Shown here piece after piece: positions 36,022-46,071 of a stretch of DNA of 64,000 bases. How positions within the stretch are numbered: the stretch's first letter is position 1; every line of letters begins with the position of its first letter. Made by a program: the position numbers and the translations under genes. This DNA is from Chelonoidis abingdonii (lineage: Eukaryota; Chordata; Testudines; Testudinidae). Below the pieces are notes generated by a model that saw nothing but the letters and a program-made list of their open reading frames with translations, had not been told where the DNA came from and searched no databases. The DNA lies in NCBI RefSeq assembly GCF_003597395.2, contig NC_133773.1:66960560-67024559 (forward strand). The letters run 5' to 3'.

Positions 36022-36280
36022 GCCTGGGCTTGTTAAATCCTGAACTACTTTGCGCAGCCCCTGCCTAAGGGTCTGACCCGAACTGTTGTTTGCTGCCCCG
36101 CCCTGACCAATGGCCTGGGCTTACATACTGAACTACTTCGCTCAGCCCCTGCCTGAGGGTCTGAGCTCTGAACTGTTGTTTGCTGCTCCGCCCTTACCTA
36201 GGGCCGGGGCTTAAATACTAAACTGTTTGCTTAGCCCTTGCCCGAGGGCCTGAGCTCCTGACTGTTTCCTGCCTCAACAG
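36022..36280 (+). repeat. 90-bp tandem repeat, three units, in LTR
   Basis: Units starting GCCTGGGCTT or GCCGGGGCTT lie at 36,022, 36,113 and 36,203. Each contains CTGAACTACTT-like, CAGCCCCTGCC-like and CTGTTGTTTGCTG-like blocks. Confidence 0.85.
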
Positions 36281-36383
36281 GCTAATTTGCCAGCTCACCA
36301 GACTCGTGTAATGAGGCGGCCTGACTCCCAGTCGCCCCAGGGAGGGGAGACCCCAACAATGAACACTTACACCCATCTAAAAG

Positions 36384-36999
36384 CAGGGCCGGCGCTAGGA
36401 TTTCTGACGCCCTAGGCGCCGGGACATTTCGCCGCCCCCCGCGTGGGTCTCGCGGCTCCGGCAGAGCTGCCGCAGGCATGCCTGCGGCAGGTCCTCCGGA
36501 GCCGCGGGGACCGGCGAGCCGGCCCTGCACCTACGGCACCAAAAATCCTCGCGCCACTCCTGCTAACTCTGGGCTGTCTTTTTGCGATTCACAGCCACGA
36601 ACCCCCTCCTGGAGTTATGCAAGGCAGTCCTTTCTCAGAAAACACTGAGGAAGTGGTGGTGTCCCCTCCCCCTATAACCAGGTCCTTTGCTCACTCACTC
36701 ATAACGCAGGAACCCCAGGTTCAAGTCCCCACTCTGTGTGCTTTGGAAGAGGGACTTGAGTCCATATCTCCCACATCCTGGATGTGTGCTCTAGCTGCTG
36801 GGAAACAGAGTAAAATGGGGCTCCTCCTTCAGCTGTGGTTTGTGCAGGGTCCAGTCTAGTAGGCAAGCCCCATAGATGAAAGAGGTCAGGGAATGCTGCA
36901 ACCATTTAAAAAATTGGGGGGGGTGCCGCTTTTTGGCGCCCCCAAATCTTGGCGCCCTAGGCAACTGCCTAGTTCGCCTAAATGGTTGCATCAGCCCTG
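36384..36999. mobile_element. 616-bp hAT element with perfect 8-bp target duplication
   Basis: The ends CAGGGCCGG and (reverse complement of right) CAGGGCTGATG form a short inverted repeat. TCTAAAAG is duplicated exactly at 36,376-36,383 and 37,000-37,007. Sub-terminal CGCCCTAGGCG-type motifs occur near both ends. The interior has a perfect palindrome centred near 36,478 (GCCGCAGGCATGCCTGCGGC) and a tRNA-like palindromic module at 36,676-36,800. It is non-coding and CpG-rich on the left. Confidence 0.85.
36676..36800. repeat. tRNA-like palindromic module inside the hAT element
   Basis: A B-box match GGTTCAAGTCC lies at 36,718-36,728. The other arm, with GGGACTTGAGTCC and TCTCCCACATCC, is inverted relative to it. 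The left arm begins near AACCAGGTCCTTTGCTCACTC, equivalent to the A-box side of the module at 41,625-41,740. No intact tRNA fold is expected. Confidence 0.55.
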
Positions 37000-37007
37000 T
37001 CTAAAAG

Positions 37008-39192
37008 GCATGTCACATTTGAGATAACATTTGCTTGGAACCCTGTCATTTCAGAGGAGAAGTGTTGCATTTTGCTATAATACAGGAGTGCAACAAAACC
37101 AACAGTGGATGGGTCAGCCTAAGGCTGAAGTTTAAATATTATATCAAGGGCTACGAAGGAAATCTGGGCATGAAACATGCTTTTAATCTTTTGAGGTATT
37201 CCAAACTTGGAAATATACTTTTTGCTAATTTTTGGTTTGGGGCTGTTATTTTAGTTACAGTAAGTCTCATATAAAATATGTGCTGCGAGAATGAAAGTCT
37301 GCTTTAAGAAACAATGGACTCTTAAGGTTTGATCCTGCACCACATAAATCAATGAGAGTTCTTCTATTGATTTCAGTTAGAGCAGGATTATGCCCTCATT
37401 ACAGTAGCAGATGACTTGTATTTTTAAAATACATTACATATATATGAAATCAAAGATAAATTATCATTAGCCTGTATGATGTGTATCACTTTTTTGTCAC
37501 TTCTAATCTCACACAATCTTATAAATGCTTAAGTTAAACAAAAAGACACTAGTTTCAGTGCATTATTGTGACAGGGCAAATCAGAAGTCCAGGTACATGT
37601 AGTACATTTAAATATAATCTTTGGACATTAAAACTTAATAATACTTGAGAACTAATGCTCTCATGTTTGATTCGCTTCATGCTAAAGCTATTATTATGCA
37701 ATACAGAATATATCAGTTTAATGTAAGTGCTTTATCTATCTTATTGTAATGATCATAACAAAGCAGAAGCAAAAGTACAAACAACCACCAAGGATATCAA
37801 GCCAATGGATTCTTAAATGAAGATGGTACCTCTGTCTTCTGATAAATAGAGATGGGCCTTAATTTTAACTTTAAAACCAACTTCTATTTCCTTTCACCAA
37901 ATTTTAAGAGACAATGTTTTCATCTGAATCCCTGAGTCTCAAATCACACTGATAATTCTGAAGCAGTGTCATACAAAAATGGGCCTCTTTGCTGGATCCA
38001 GACTGGATCCAGCACAAGACCATGAAAATCTGCAACAACAACTGATCTGGTTTGGTTTCAGTTCTAAAGTCTGAACAAAATCTGTAACCAAATTAGAAAC
38101 TAGAACCAATCATCACCACCTCCACCACAAAACAAACAAACAAAACACTGTTAGAGACTGAGCAATACTGGAAGCATTTATCCAAAGTAGTTCCTTAGCC
38201 AGGTAGTTAATAAGATAGAACTCAGCTCCAAACAGCTGTTCATGTTTTGGTTTTGTTATGTAAAACTGCAAATAATCAGGTTCAGTAATATCAAAATCAA
38301 CACAACTGATTTTGAGCATGTCAACTCTTTATTTTACTGCACAAAGCACAAACAAGTAGCTAAGGGTAACACAGACTTTCAGTCAAAACCAAATATATTT
38401 CCTTTGCATTAATTTTGGACTTTGACATATGATAAAATTTTATTTACCAATCCTTCTGTACAAGTTCATCAAGTTTTCATTAATTTTTCTAATTTCTCTT
38501 TCCTTTTCTCAGTAAACCTAAAATTTAAATTGCACTGTCAAAACCTAACAAAATAATAATTTTTATTGTATTAAATCCATGTGTATTCGTTTTGGTATAG
38601 AACTTATAATAGCATGACCAACAAAAGTTGTTTGAGCAGCAATGGGTTTGCAAAGCAGTGGCAGAGTGAGGGATTGGTTTTATTTGTGTTTTTTCTCTCC
38701 CTCAGGCCATAGCTCTCAAGCTGCCAAAAATCAAATGAGGAAGAAATTAACAAACACAGGACCCAGCAAGAAGTACTGAATCAAAAACATCCAAATAACA
38801 TTTGAAATCTAATTAAGCAGTCAACTTGCATTTTAAATGCCTCGATAGTTAATACATTGCACACTGATCATATGGCACAACCTACTCCCAATAATGATTG
38901 TCTTTTAAATCTACTTGTGTATTATATATGGGTAGTCACGGAAGGAGGTGAGCTAGAGAAAGATGGCAAGAGAGCATATTTCCTCTTTTTGGCTTGTGAG
39001 CAGGTATTTAGAGTGAAAGAGAATGCATCATGGAAAATAATGATAAAAATATTTACTATTCCATTATAAAGGCATCTTCCAGTGCCAGTTTAGGTAAGGC
39101 TTTGTTAGCATTTCCTTTTTAATTCTCATTTTTGAGAGGTTTAATAACTCTGTAGTGATAATCCATATTATACAGAAACACAGTATTTGGCT
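37008..39192. other. Mostly unassigned AT-rich sequence
   Basis: No gene recognised. 37,325-37,395 is a short palindromic repeat. A (CAAA)n-like tract is near 38,125-38,145. Nothing else identified. Confidence 0.4.
37325..37395. repeat. Short palindromic amniote repeat
   Basis: GATCCTGCACCACATAAATC at the left and AGAGCAGGATTATGCC at the right flank an inverted centre (ATCAATGAGAG and CTATTGATTTCAG). Confidence 0.5.
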
Positions 39193-39247
39193 AGGGTCAC
39201 AGCTGGTATAAATGAGTGATGATTTACACCAGCTGAGGACATGGCCT
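39193..39247. repeat. Short palindromic amniote repeat
   Basis: CAGCTGGTATAAATGAG and GATTTACACCAGCTG are inverted arms about a short centre. Related to 40,446-40,533. Confidence 0.6.
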
Positions 39248-39299
39248 ATTGTTTACCCAGATTTAATAGTCACCTGTTTCATCATTCAGAGACGAGTTT

Positions 39300-39460
39300 A
39301 AAAAAAAGTTTTTGTAATATTCTAAATCCAGAATTGATAACTATTTGTATTGCAGTAGCACCAATAAGCTCCAGTCCAGCATCATCGTACTAGGCATTGT
39401 AGAAACAAATAAGAAAGATGGTTCCTGTCCCAAAAAGACATATGAATTAATATATCCTGT
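39300..39460 (+). repeat. Old SINE-like repeat
   Basis: TATTTGTATTGCAGTAGCAC, then CATCGTACTAGGCATTGTAG, then GGTTCCTGTCCCAAA follow the order of a widespread sauropsid SINE-like repeat. I do not know its formal name. Confidence 0.45.
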
Positions 39461-39752
39461 GTACCTGTATTTGGGAGGCTTCTTGAACCCAGGTCCCACA
39501 TAATTGTTCCTACAGGAACAGAGAGGAAGATGGGGCAGAGAGAAAAAAAAATCACTTTTTAAAATTTCAGAAAAACCCTATTTTTATCTAATGCAAGTGA
39601 AAATATAGGTACTTGTTTACCCAGATTTAAGATGGGGAAACAAAGTATTTTAACCATGTTTCTATCTATTTGGATACTTATATGGTCTCCATCATAGTAT
39701 TGGAAACCTTTGTTGTGCCTGTTTCAGTGTTTCCATTAATAGCGCTAGCTAC

Positions 39753-40070
39753 TGGAGCTGGTCAAAAATGTCTTGACTAAACTTGTTTGCATAAAAAAAT
39801 GCCATTTCATCCAAACCTAATGTTTCCACAAAATGTGGTTTTGTCTAAACTGTCATCAGGAAGGTTTCTCACATCCAGGATGGAATTTCTGGCAGAAACA
39901 AAGAGAAAAACATTGACTCTATAGCCAAATGGTTATGGCACTCACCTGCATGTGGGGAAACCCTACTTAAGTTCCTTATCTGCCTCAGGCAGAACAGAGA
40001 CTTGCACATAGGTCTCCCACTGTCCAATCCATTTTCAGAGATGAATACACACCAAATGCAGCTCTGAACA
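39753..40070. mobile_element. hAT-like element with tRNA-like core, ends uncertain
   Basis: The left end reads TGGAGCTGGTCAAAAATG, related to the inverted-repeat end of the elements at 28,414 and 41,946. The interior carries the tRNA-like palindrome (39,918-40,025). The right end is guessed at the GCAGCTCTGA motif near 40,060. No target duplication was found. Confidence 0.45.
39918..40025. repeat. tRNA-like palindromic module
   Basis: The left arm TATAGCCAAATGGTTATGGC (A-box-like) continues to ACTCACCTGCATGTGGGG. The right arm has GACTTGCACATAGG and TCTCCCACTGTCC. Diverged copy of the 41,625-41,740 module. Confidence 0.5.
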
Positions 40071-40445
40071 CCTCCATTCTTTGTGAGGAGGATGAAAAAC
40101 TAGACCCCATTTATGCAGCTCAGGATCATCTCTATTTCTATTTATTTCAGTATTGTTCTTGGCCCTCAGCCCTTTGGTAAGCATAAGTCTGCATACAAAC
40201 TTGTACAGGTTTAATTAAACTGGTACAAATTCCTGTGTGAACACACATTTATCACAGTTAACTTAAAGATGTTTCTAATCAACTTAAAAAAAGCCTGATT
40301 TAAACCAAAATAAGCATGTCCACATATCCTTTTGTTTTGGTTTAACTACATCAGTTTAAAATCACACCTTAAATGAAGAGTTTAGATCTTTAAATCTGTG
40401 AGATTCTGACTTTTTGTCAGACAGTCAGTCAGCACTCAATGTTTT

Positions 40446-40533
40446 GGGGCCGGATTCTAAGCTGTCATAAATCAGAGTAGGTCCATGACCCCAGTGAACC
40501 CATGCCAATATACACATGCAGAAGATCTCACCT
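40446..40533. repeat. Short palindromic amniote repeat
   Basis: GGCCGGATTCTAAGCTG and CAGAAGATCTCACC are diverged inverted arms around a centre with GTAGGTCCATGACC. Confidence 0.45.
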
Positions 40534-40709
40534 TTTAACTTATTTTGCTGGACAATACCTCAGTCAGGTTGGAAAGAATACCAAAAGGGGCCTTAGCAGC
40601 AGCAGGTAGAGTGGAAAAGCATATATGTCTAAATGAAAGACCCAGTGAAACAGATCTGTGGAAGTGGTTATACCTGAACTATCTATCAACCTTCTCTAAG
40701 TGAGAGTTA

Positions 40710-40997
40710 GATCTGGTCTACCCTAAAAAGTTAGGTGGGCCCAGCTACGTCACACAGGGGTGTGAAAAATCCGCACCCCATGAGTGACTTGGTTAAGCCA
40801 ACCTAACCCCCTTGTGTAGATAGCACTAAGATGATGGAGGAATTCTTTCATCAACCTAGCTACCACCACTCAGGAAGGTGGACTATCAATGGCAATGGGA
40901 GAACCCCTCCCATCTGCTTAGGTAGTGTCTACACTGAAGCACTTCAATGGCACAGGTGCAACGGTGTGGCTGTAATATTTCAAGTGTAGACAAACCC
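40710..40997 (-). mobile_element. 288-bp MITE, TTA-flanked, Harbinger-like
   Basis: The right end read in reverse is GGGTTTGTCTACACTTG and the left end is GATCTGGTCTACCC; they agree at 8 of the first 12 positions. TTA occurs immediately outside both ends (40,707-40,709 and 40,998-41,000), a TWA-type target duplication. The interior is palindromic in parts, e.g. GGAATTCTTTCATCAACCTA, and GGGAGAACCCCTCCC. It is a common turtle MITE and non-coding. Confidence 0.7.
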
Positions 40998-41189
40998 TTA
41001 GTTTCTCTCCTGTTTCAGCTGTAGACAGAATATGAAGAGGAGAAAAATTCACACACAAAAGAAAGTGTCTGACAACTGATATGACAAGTGCAGGATGGTA
41101 GCTTACTGCAGCTGAAGTTAATATAGTAATTCATTTGTTATAATGTGCAATCCAAGGTGAATAACTGATTTTTTTTTTATTTGCTGGCA

Positions 41190-41946
41190 GTTCTGAAGAC
41201 ATTGGAAAAAATGTGGTTCTATCCAAATCGAAACAATTGGGGGGGGGGGAGATTTTTGGTGAATTGAAAAAGTCAACAAAATTATGTGTTCGGTCAAATA
41301 AAACACCGTGTTTCATTTCTGGGCATTTCAAACCTTTTTAAATAAAAGCGAGGGAAACAAAGGGCTAGAATCACAAAACCACTGGAAGGAAGAGGTGGTG
41401 GTGGTAGTGGTGGCACCGCAGCCCCCATTATGGGAGCCCCAATCTTTTTTGTTGAAGCTGATCCACTTTTGTATAAATAATAGGGATTTAAGTAATATGC
41501 ACCCTAATTACCAGGCTATGGAATCAGGCTCATGCTCTTGCTCTGGCCCAATGACTAATCAAGTATTTTGTTTGAAGTGGAACAGCTTCAACAGGAGAAA
41601 TTGAGAGAGCCCTTCTGCAGAATTGCCTATAGCCTGGTGGTTAGGGAACTTACCTGGGATGGTGGCAGACCATGAAGGTATAGAGCAGGGATTTGAACTC
41701 AATGTGCCTCCCATCCCAGGTGAGTGTCCTAATCACTGAGTATGTGGAGACTGTGGCCATAGCACTGCCTCCATACAACATTTTGTGAATGGCACCTAAG
41801 TTCCCTTGCAAATCTAGCCCCAAAGGGTTTTTTGTCCAAAACAATTCAGCAATTTTTTGTCAAACTATGAATAGTTTCAGTCAACCCAAATTTGTACCAT
41901 CTGGCAAAAAAAAAACTAGTTGCCTGAAAAACTTCACCCAGCTCTA
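41190..41946. mobile_element. hAT-like palindromic element with tRNA-like core
   Basis: The right end CACCCAGCTCTA, read in reverse TAGAGCTGGGTG, followed in the reversed element by AAGTTTTTCAGGC, matches the end type at 39,753. The interior has a (GGT)n tract at 41,396-41,415, a C-rich/G-rich part and the tRNA-like module at 41,625-41,740. The left end is not clear; the G homopolymer near 41,240 falls inside. No target duplication found. Confidence 0.5.
41625..41740. repeat. tRNA-like palindromic module, best copy
   Basis: The left arm CCTGGTGGTTAGGGAACTTA then CCTGGGATGG has the A-box-like GGTGGTTAGGG core. The right arm GCCTCCCATCCCAGG, GTGAGTGTCCTAATCACTGA is its inverted copy. Between them GGGATTTGAACTC, read in reverse, is a B-box-like GAGTTCAAATCCC. 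The whole could fold as a long hairpin. Confidence 0.6.
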
Positions 41947-42998
41947 ATGAAGTAGCTAAATATAATATGTGCCCAGATTTTTAGAATAAAATCTATTAAA
42001 TATTCCATATCTTGATTCTGTCTTTACCTTCCACTAAACTGGATACATATACTTTCTCCATTTAGCACTACCGCTGTACAAGTTAAAAAAGCACATACAG
42101 AGCTACTGAATTCCAGCTCTTTTGTAATGTTTGCAAATACACGACAGGGAGGGAGGAGATGGATTCTCTTGGTGCCAAGAATTCATGGTTCATTCATTGC
42201 AAGCAATTGACATTATGCCAGTAGAATCCAACTTTGGGTTTGGGATAATTAAAAAAGGAAAATGTAAATTAGCTGGCTTGTTTTTAAGGTTCCTGGATGA
42301 CAATGACACAGGCAAGTCTGTACCATGTAGCACTTGAACACTGAGAAACAAAGTTTTATGACAATATTCACTGCTAATGTAAGATGGTACAAATGCCCTT
42401 GACTCCAAAAGAATTGTACCTTCTCATGCTAGCAGGGATTGTGGCCCGCTGTATTATGTTTATTAGGACAATTACGCATATTTTCAGTCCTAAGCAGTTA
42501 GAAACCATCTGACGTTGAAGAAACAAACCTCAACAGAGTGAAAAGATTCATTGACACATATGCAAATGATTAGAGATATTAAAAACAAATCCTTCCCCCC
42601 GCCACCCTCTTGCAGTGGAAACAGTAAGTTTCAATGATGAACTGAAGTTTGAGACATTGAAATAACGATCATTTATCTTCCATTTTAGGAGAAAAATTGC
42701 AGTATGTCACTATTGTCATTTCTATATTTACAAAATTCTGAACATTCATCTTCCTCCCCAACTGGCAGAATGCATCTAATATTTATAAGTAGTTTTGTTT
42801 TCTTGAATAGGATTTTCTAGGGTAATGTTATCTTATAAGATATGGTGGGCTTGCTGTACAAAGAAAGCTCATCTGAGCACCTGTGTCTGACAATATTTCT
42901 ATTTGCCAGCAATACATTGTTTATTATAACCTTAAAAAGTAATAAAATATGGTATCCTATTTCATTATAGATTTAAGGGGTTTTCACAAGAATCTAGG
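41947..42998. other. No recognised features
   Basis: AT-rich sequence; nothing identified. Confidence 0.4.
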
Positions 42999-43272
42999 GG
43001 AACGTGTACAGAGCAAATTAAAACCTGTGGCAGGTCTGTACCAGCCAACTCAGGTTCACAATCTTGGACTTTGGGGCTGTTTCTTTGCTGTGTAGACTTC
43101 CAGGCTTGGGCTGAAGCTCAGGATCTAGGACTCTGTGAAGTGGGAGGGTCCCAGAGCTCAGGCTTTAGCCCGAGCCCAGAAGTCTACACAACAATGAAAC
43201 AACCCCACTCCAAGTCAGAGTCATCTGGCATGGGCCAGATGCGGGTTTTTGTTTGCTGTGTAGACATATCCT
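42999..43272. mobile_element. Palindromic MITE (GTGTAGAC ends)
   Basis: Large inverted arms: GGGGCTGTTTCTTTGCTGTG then TAGACTTCCAGGCTTGGGCT on the left. The right has AGCCCGAGCCCAGAAGTCTA then CACAACAATGAAACAACCCC. They fold around a centre with GTGGGAGGGTCCCAGAG. Ends carry GTGTACAGAG-like and TGTGTAGACATATCC motifs. Non-coding. Confidence 0.65.
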
Positions 43273-43391
43273 AACAGTCCACTGAAAGTGAGTGTGAGTG
43301 GGACACCTAAGTCCCATAAGCTCATTTGAAAATCCCATTCTTAAATCTTTTACCTAGCTACTCTATTAACATGTAGGTTGTTATCCCCATA

Positions 43392-43592
43392 CAATTCAGG
43401 AAGCAGCGGCCAGCATGTCTCTGCAGCCCATACCACTTCCTGCTGCTCCCATTGGCTGGGAATGGTGAACTACAGCCACTGGGAGCTGTGGGGAGGGGGC
43501 TGTGCCTGCGAATGGTCAACATAAACAACATGTCTCATGGCCTGCCAGGGGATTACTCTGATGGGCCATGTGCCGAAGGTTGCCAAACCCTG
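43392..43592 (-). mobile_element. hAT-like repeat fragment
   Basis: Read in reverse, it starts CAGGGTTTGGCAACC and continues with CCCATCAGAG. The other part has CCCATTGGCTGGGAATGG and GGGAGCTGTGGGGAGG. It resembles a common turtle hAT-like repeat. The far end is truncated, and no target duplication was found. Confidence 0.5.
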
Positions 43593-46071
43593 CTGTAGAC
43601 CACAGGGCTAGCTTGTCTTTATTATATTCACCGATTTGCAGTATGTTCAGCAATAATGCAAGGAACCTACAGGTCTATCTCCTGTAAGACATTAGCTTCA
43701 GCAAGTTACCATAAAGCTTAAGGACTACGAACTCTGAACAGATAAATGGCCCAACTGAAAACCCCAAGTATTGGGGAGCTGAAAATACAGTGTTTTAGGG
43801 GAATTTCTGACCACAGGAATATGACCCAACCACAAAAGTGTCATGGCAATGAACTGATGTACATAACAGGTACATGAGCTACATCTGCAATACCTTAAGC
43901 ACATGAGGACCATGGTGACAAACTGACTTATATGATAATAAGTTGAGATTATTGTTATAATAACCTATAGGAGAAAGACACTTCAACATTAGTAAGGTGC
44001 GGAAATACAAATGAGGAAAAGGGGAAAATCTCCTACTGAATATGCATCAAACACAGTGGTGTCGGTGTATCATATTATAAAAGTTGCATCCCAGCCTAGG
44101 GTAAATAGGAGAAAGATGTAGTCTTTGGGAGGTGCCAGAATGATGGCTACTGTTGATGATGAGGGAGGTGATGGTGATGAGGAAGATGATGGCTAATATT
44201 TCAGGTTGTTCTGCAAGGGATGGTGAGAGTATATGGATATGCAGATGTACATTCTGTAGTATCTCTATCTACCTTACTGAGCTGGAGTGTTTGTGACTAC
44301 TAAATGTATTAACAAACTATTGGTCAATATAGAAGAATGCCTACAGTGTGTGTGTTGCAACTGTGCAGACTGGGGTTCCCAACTATATAATAATTTAAAT
44401 AATATTGGGTCTGATCTTGGAACAAGAACCTGTCAACAGTCAAAATTGGGAATTCTTAAGTAATCAATTCAATGTAATCTATATATCAGGCTACGTGCCC
44501 CAGATCAAGAAAAGAAAGGAAGGGAAGAAACACTACTGTCCATTGTTGGAGAAGCTGTTGAACATGGATGCTCATTTAGGGAGCAGGTTCAAGGAGATGC
44601 AAGTCTTGGATGGGTAGAAGCTAAACTTCTCCCCATATAGACCTACAAGGAGTTCATTGAGCTTAAAATCCTTGGGGCTTTAATCTGTCAGAGAGGGAGG
44701 GTTTTTTTTAATTAAAGCAAGCATGCAGCAGCTTTGTCTACTATCCCTTGGCGAAAGGGGACTGTTGTGCTTAATTTCTGGGAACAGTTTGTTTCAGACA
44801 CCCTTCTGGAAGAGCTTTGTGTTGTTATCCTAAGACTGGAAAGTCCAGTTAGGCGTTTAGGGTTTTTTGTTTGTTTGCTTGTTGTTTAACAGAAGGCAAG
44901 GTGTAAGGACTGGTGCAGTGTCTTTTATGATCTCTTTTAGATCATTGTTGCTTTTGGGGATGGAGAGCTGCCCAAATTCAAACATCACCAACTAATCTAT
45001 CCACAAGGTCTTTTGGATGAGCCCCTAAATGTAGAGTTCACATCCACTCTGCTTAGGTATTTATGATCCCTTGTTTCTTATTGTAAATAGTAGGGGTTTG
45101 TTTTCATGTCCTTGGCCAACATTTTACTAACTCCCACTGTTATGCATTCGATTGTGTGCTAGTTTCCGGGCTGTTTTCCTTTCATACCAGAAGTGACTAC
45201 ACTTCAATGGCAAATTAAGTCAAGTGTGTTTGTAATAAGAAGAGTGACTGTAAAAATTGCACCATCTTATTCAACATATCTACTCCCATATCTATTGTTC
45301 TATCCCCCAAGTTTTTACTCTGGATGACAATACAGAGACAATACAGCTATGGATGAATGTGCTAGATTGCATTCCACAACAAGCTTATCAACAAAAGTGA
45401 TAACAAAAAGCTGACTGAAGAATCTTTATTACTGGTGGTGATGCAAGACACTCAACTAGATTCTGATCTCACACCAGTGTAAAGCTGAAGTCTTGAATCC
45501 AATAGTAGATCCAGATCTAAATCTGGCCTTCAGAACACAGCTTGAGTTTCTAATCTCAGACCGAGCTGACCGTGCTGGCAATTAGAACAACAACATAGTT
45601 TGTCTTATAAACTAAGCAAAGTGTGTGGAAGTCATACCATATTGTTTTTACAGTACAGCTGTACTTCAAGAGCCATGGTCACTATTCTTTAGGAAGTCTC
45701 CAGTCTCTTAGCAGGGAACATAAGGATGTGGATTGACATAGCAACTAGAAACAGGAGGCTAAAGAGTAGAGACTCTGACAAGTGGCTATAGCAGTGGGAA
45801 TGGAACAATGGAATTTGGACACTGCTCCAAGCAAGAAACAAACAAAATCCTCAAAAGTAAATGAGATTGATGAAAAAAAAAATCTCTTCTAGATGACATG
45901 GCAATGGGAGATGAATAATGCATCTTCCTTATCTGTATACTACACAAGAACATATACAAAAGCTGGAATTAAATCTACCATCCAGTTGAAGCTACAAGTA
46001 GAAATGCCAAGAGGAGAATGATTGCACATGTGGAGGTGATAATGTGCAGAACAATCTAGAAGATAAAAGCG
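43593..46071. other. Unassigned AT-rich sequence
   Basis: No gene recognised. A GAT/GATGAGG-rich stretch lies at about 44,142-44,195. 45,458-45,500 has a fragment of a palindromic repeat (GATCTCACACCAGTGTAAAG). Nothing else. Confidence 0.4.

Larger units (their letters stand above)
35399..36371 (+). mobile_element. 973-bp solo LTR with perfect CCCAT target duplication
   Basis: It starts TGTAGTGAGGCGGCCTGG and ends ACACTTACA (TG...CA), with identical CCCAT at 35,394-35,398 and 36,372-36,376. A TATA box (TATAAAAG) lies at 35,522-35,529 in a GC-rich setting and supports + orientation. The first 50 or so bases recur in diverged form at 36,307-36,358, and a 90-bp tandem array lies between (36,022-36,280). 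A 176-codon frame (35,360-35,890) starts outside the LTR and crosses its promoter region, so it is rejected as a gene. Confidence 0.8.

Noticed and set aside
41401..41415. (GGT)n as a possible coding microsatellite
   Set aside because: It lies inside a non-coding hAT-like element with no flanking exon signal.
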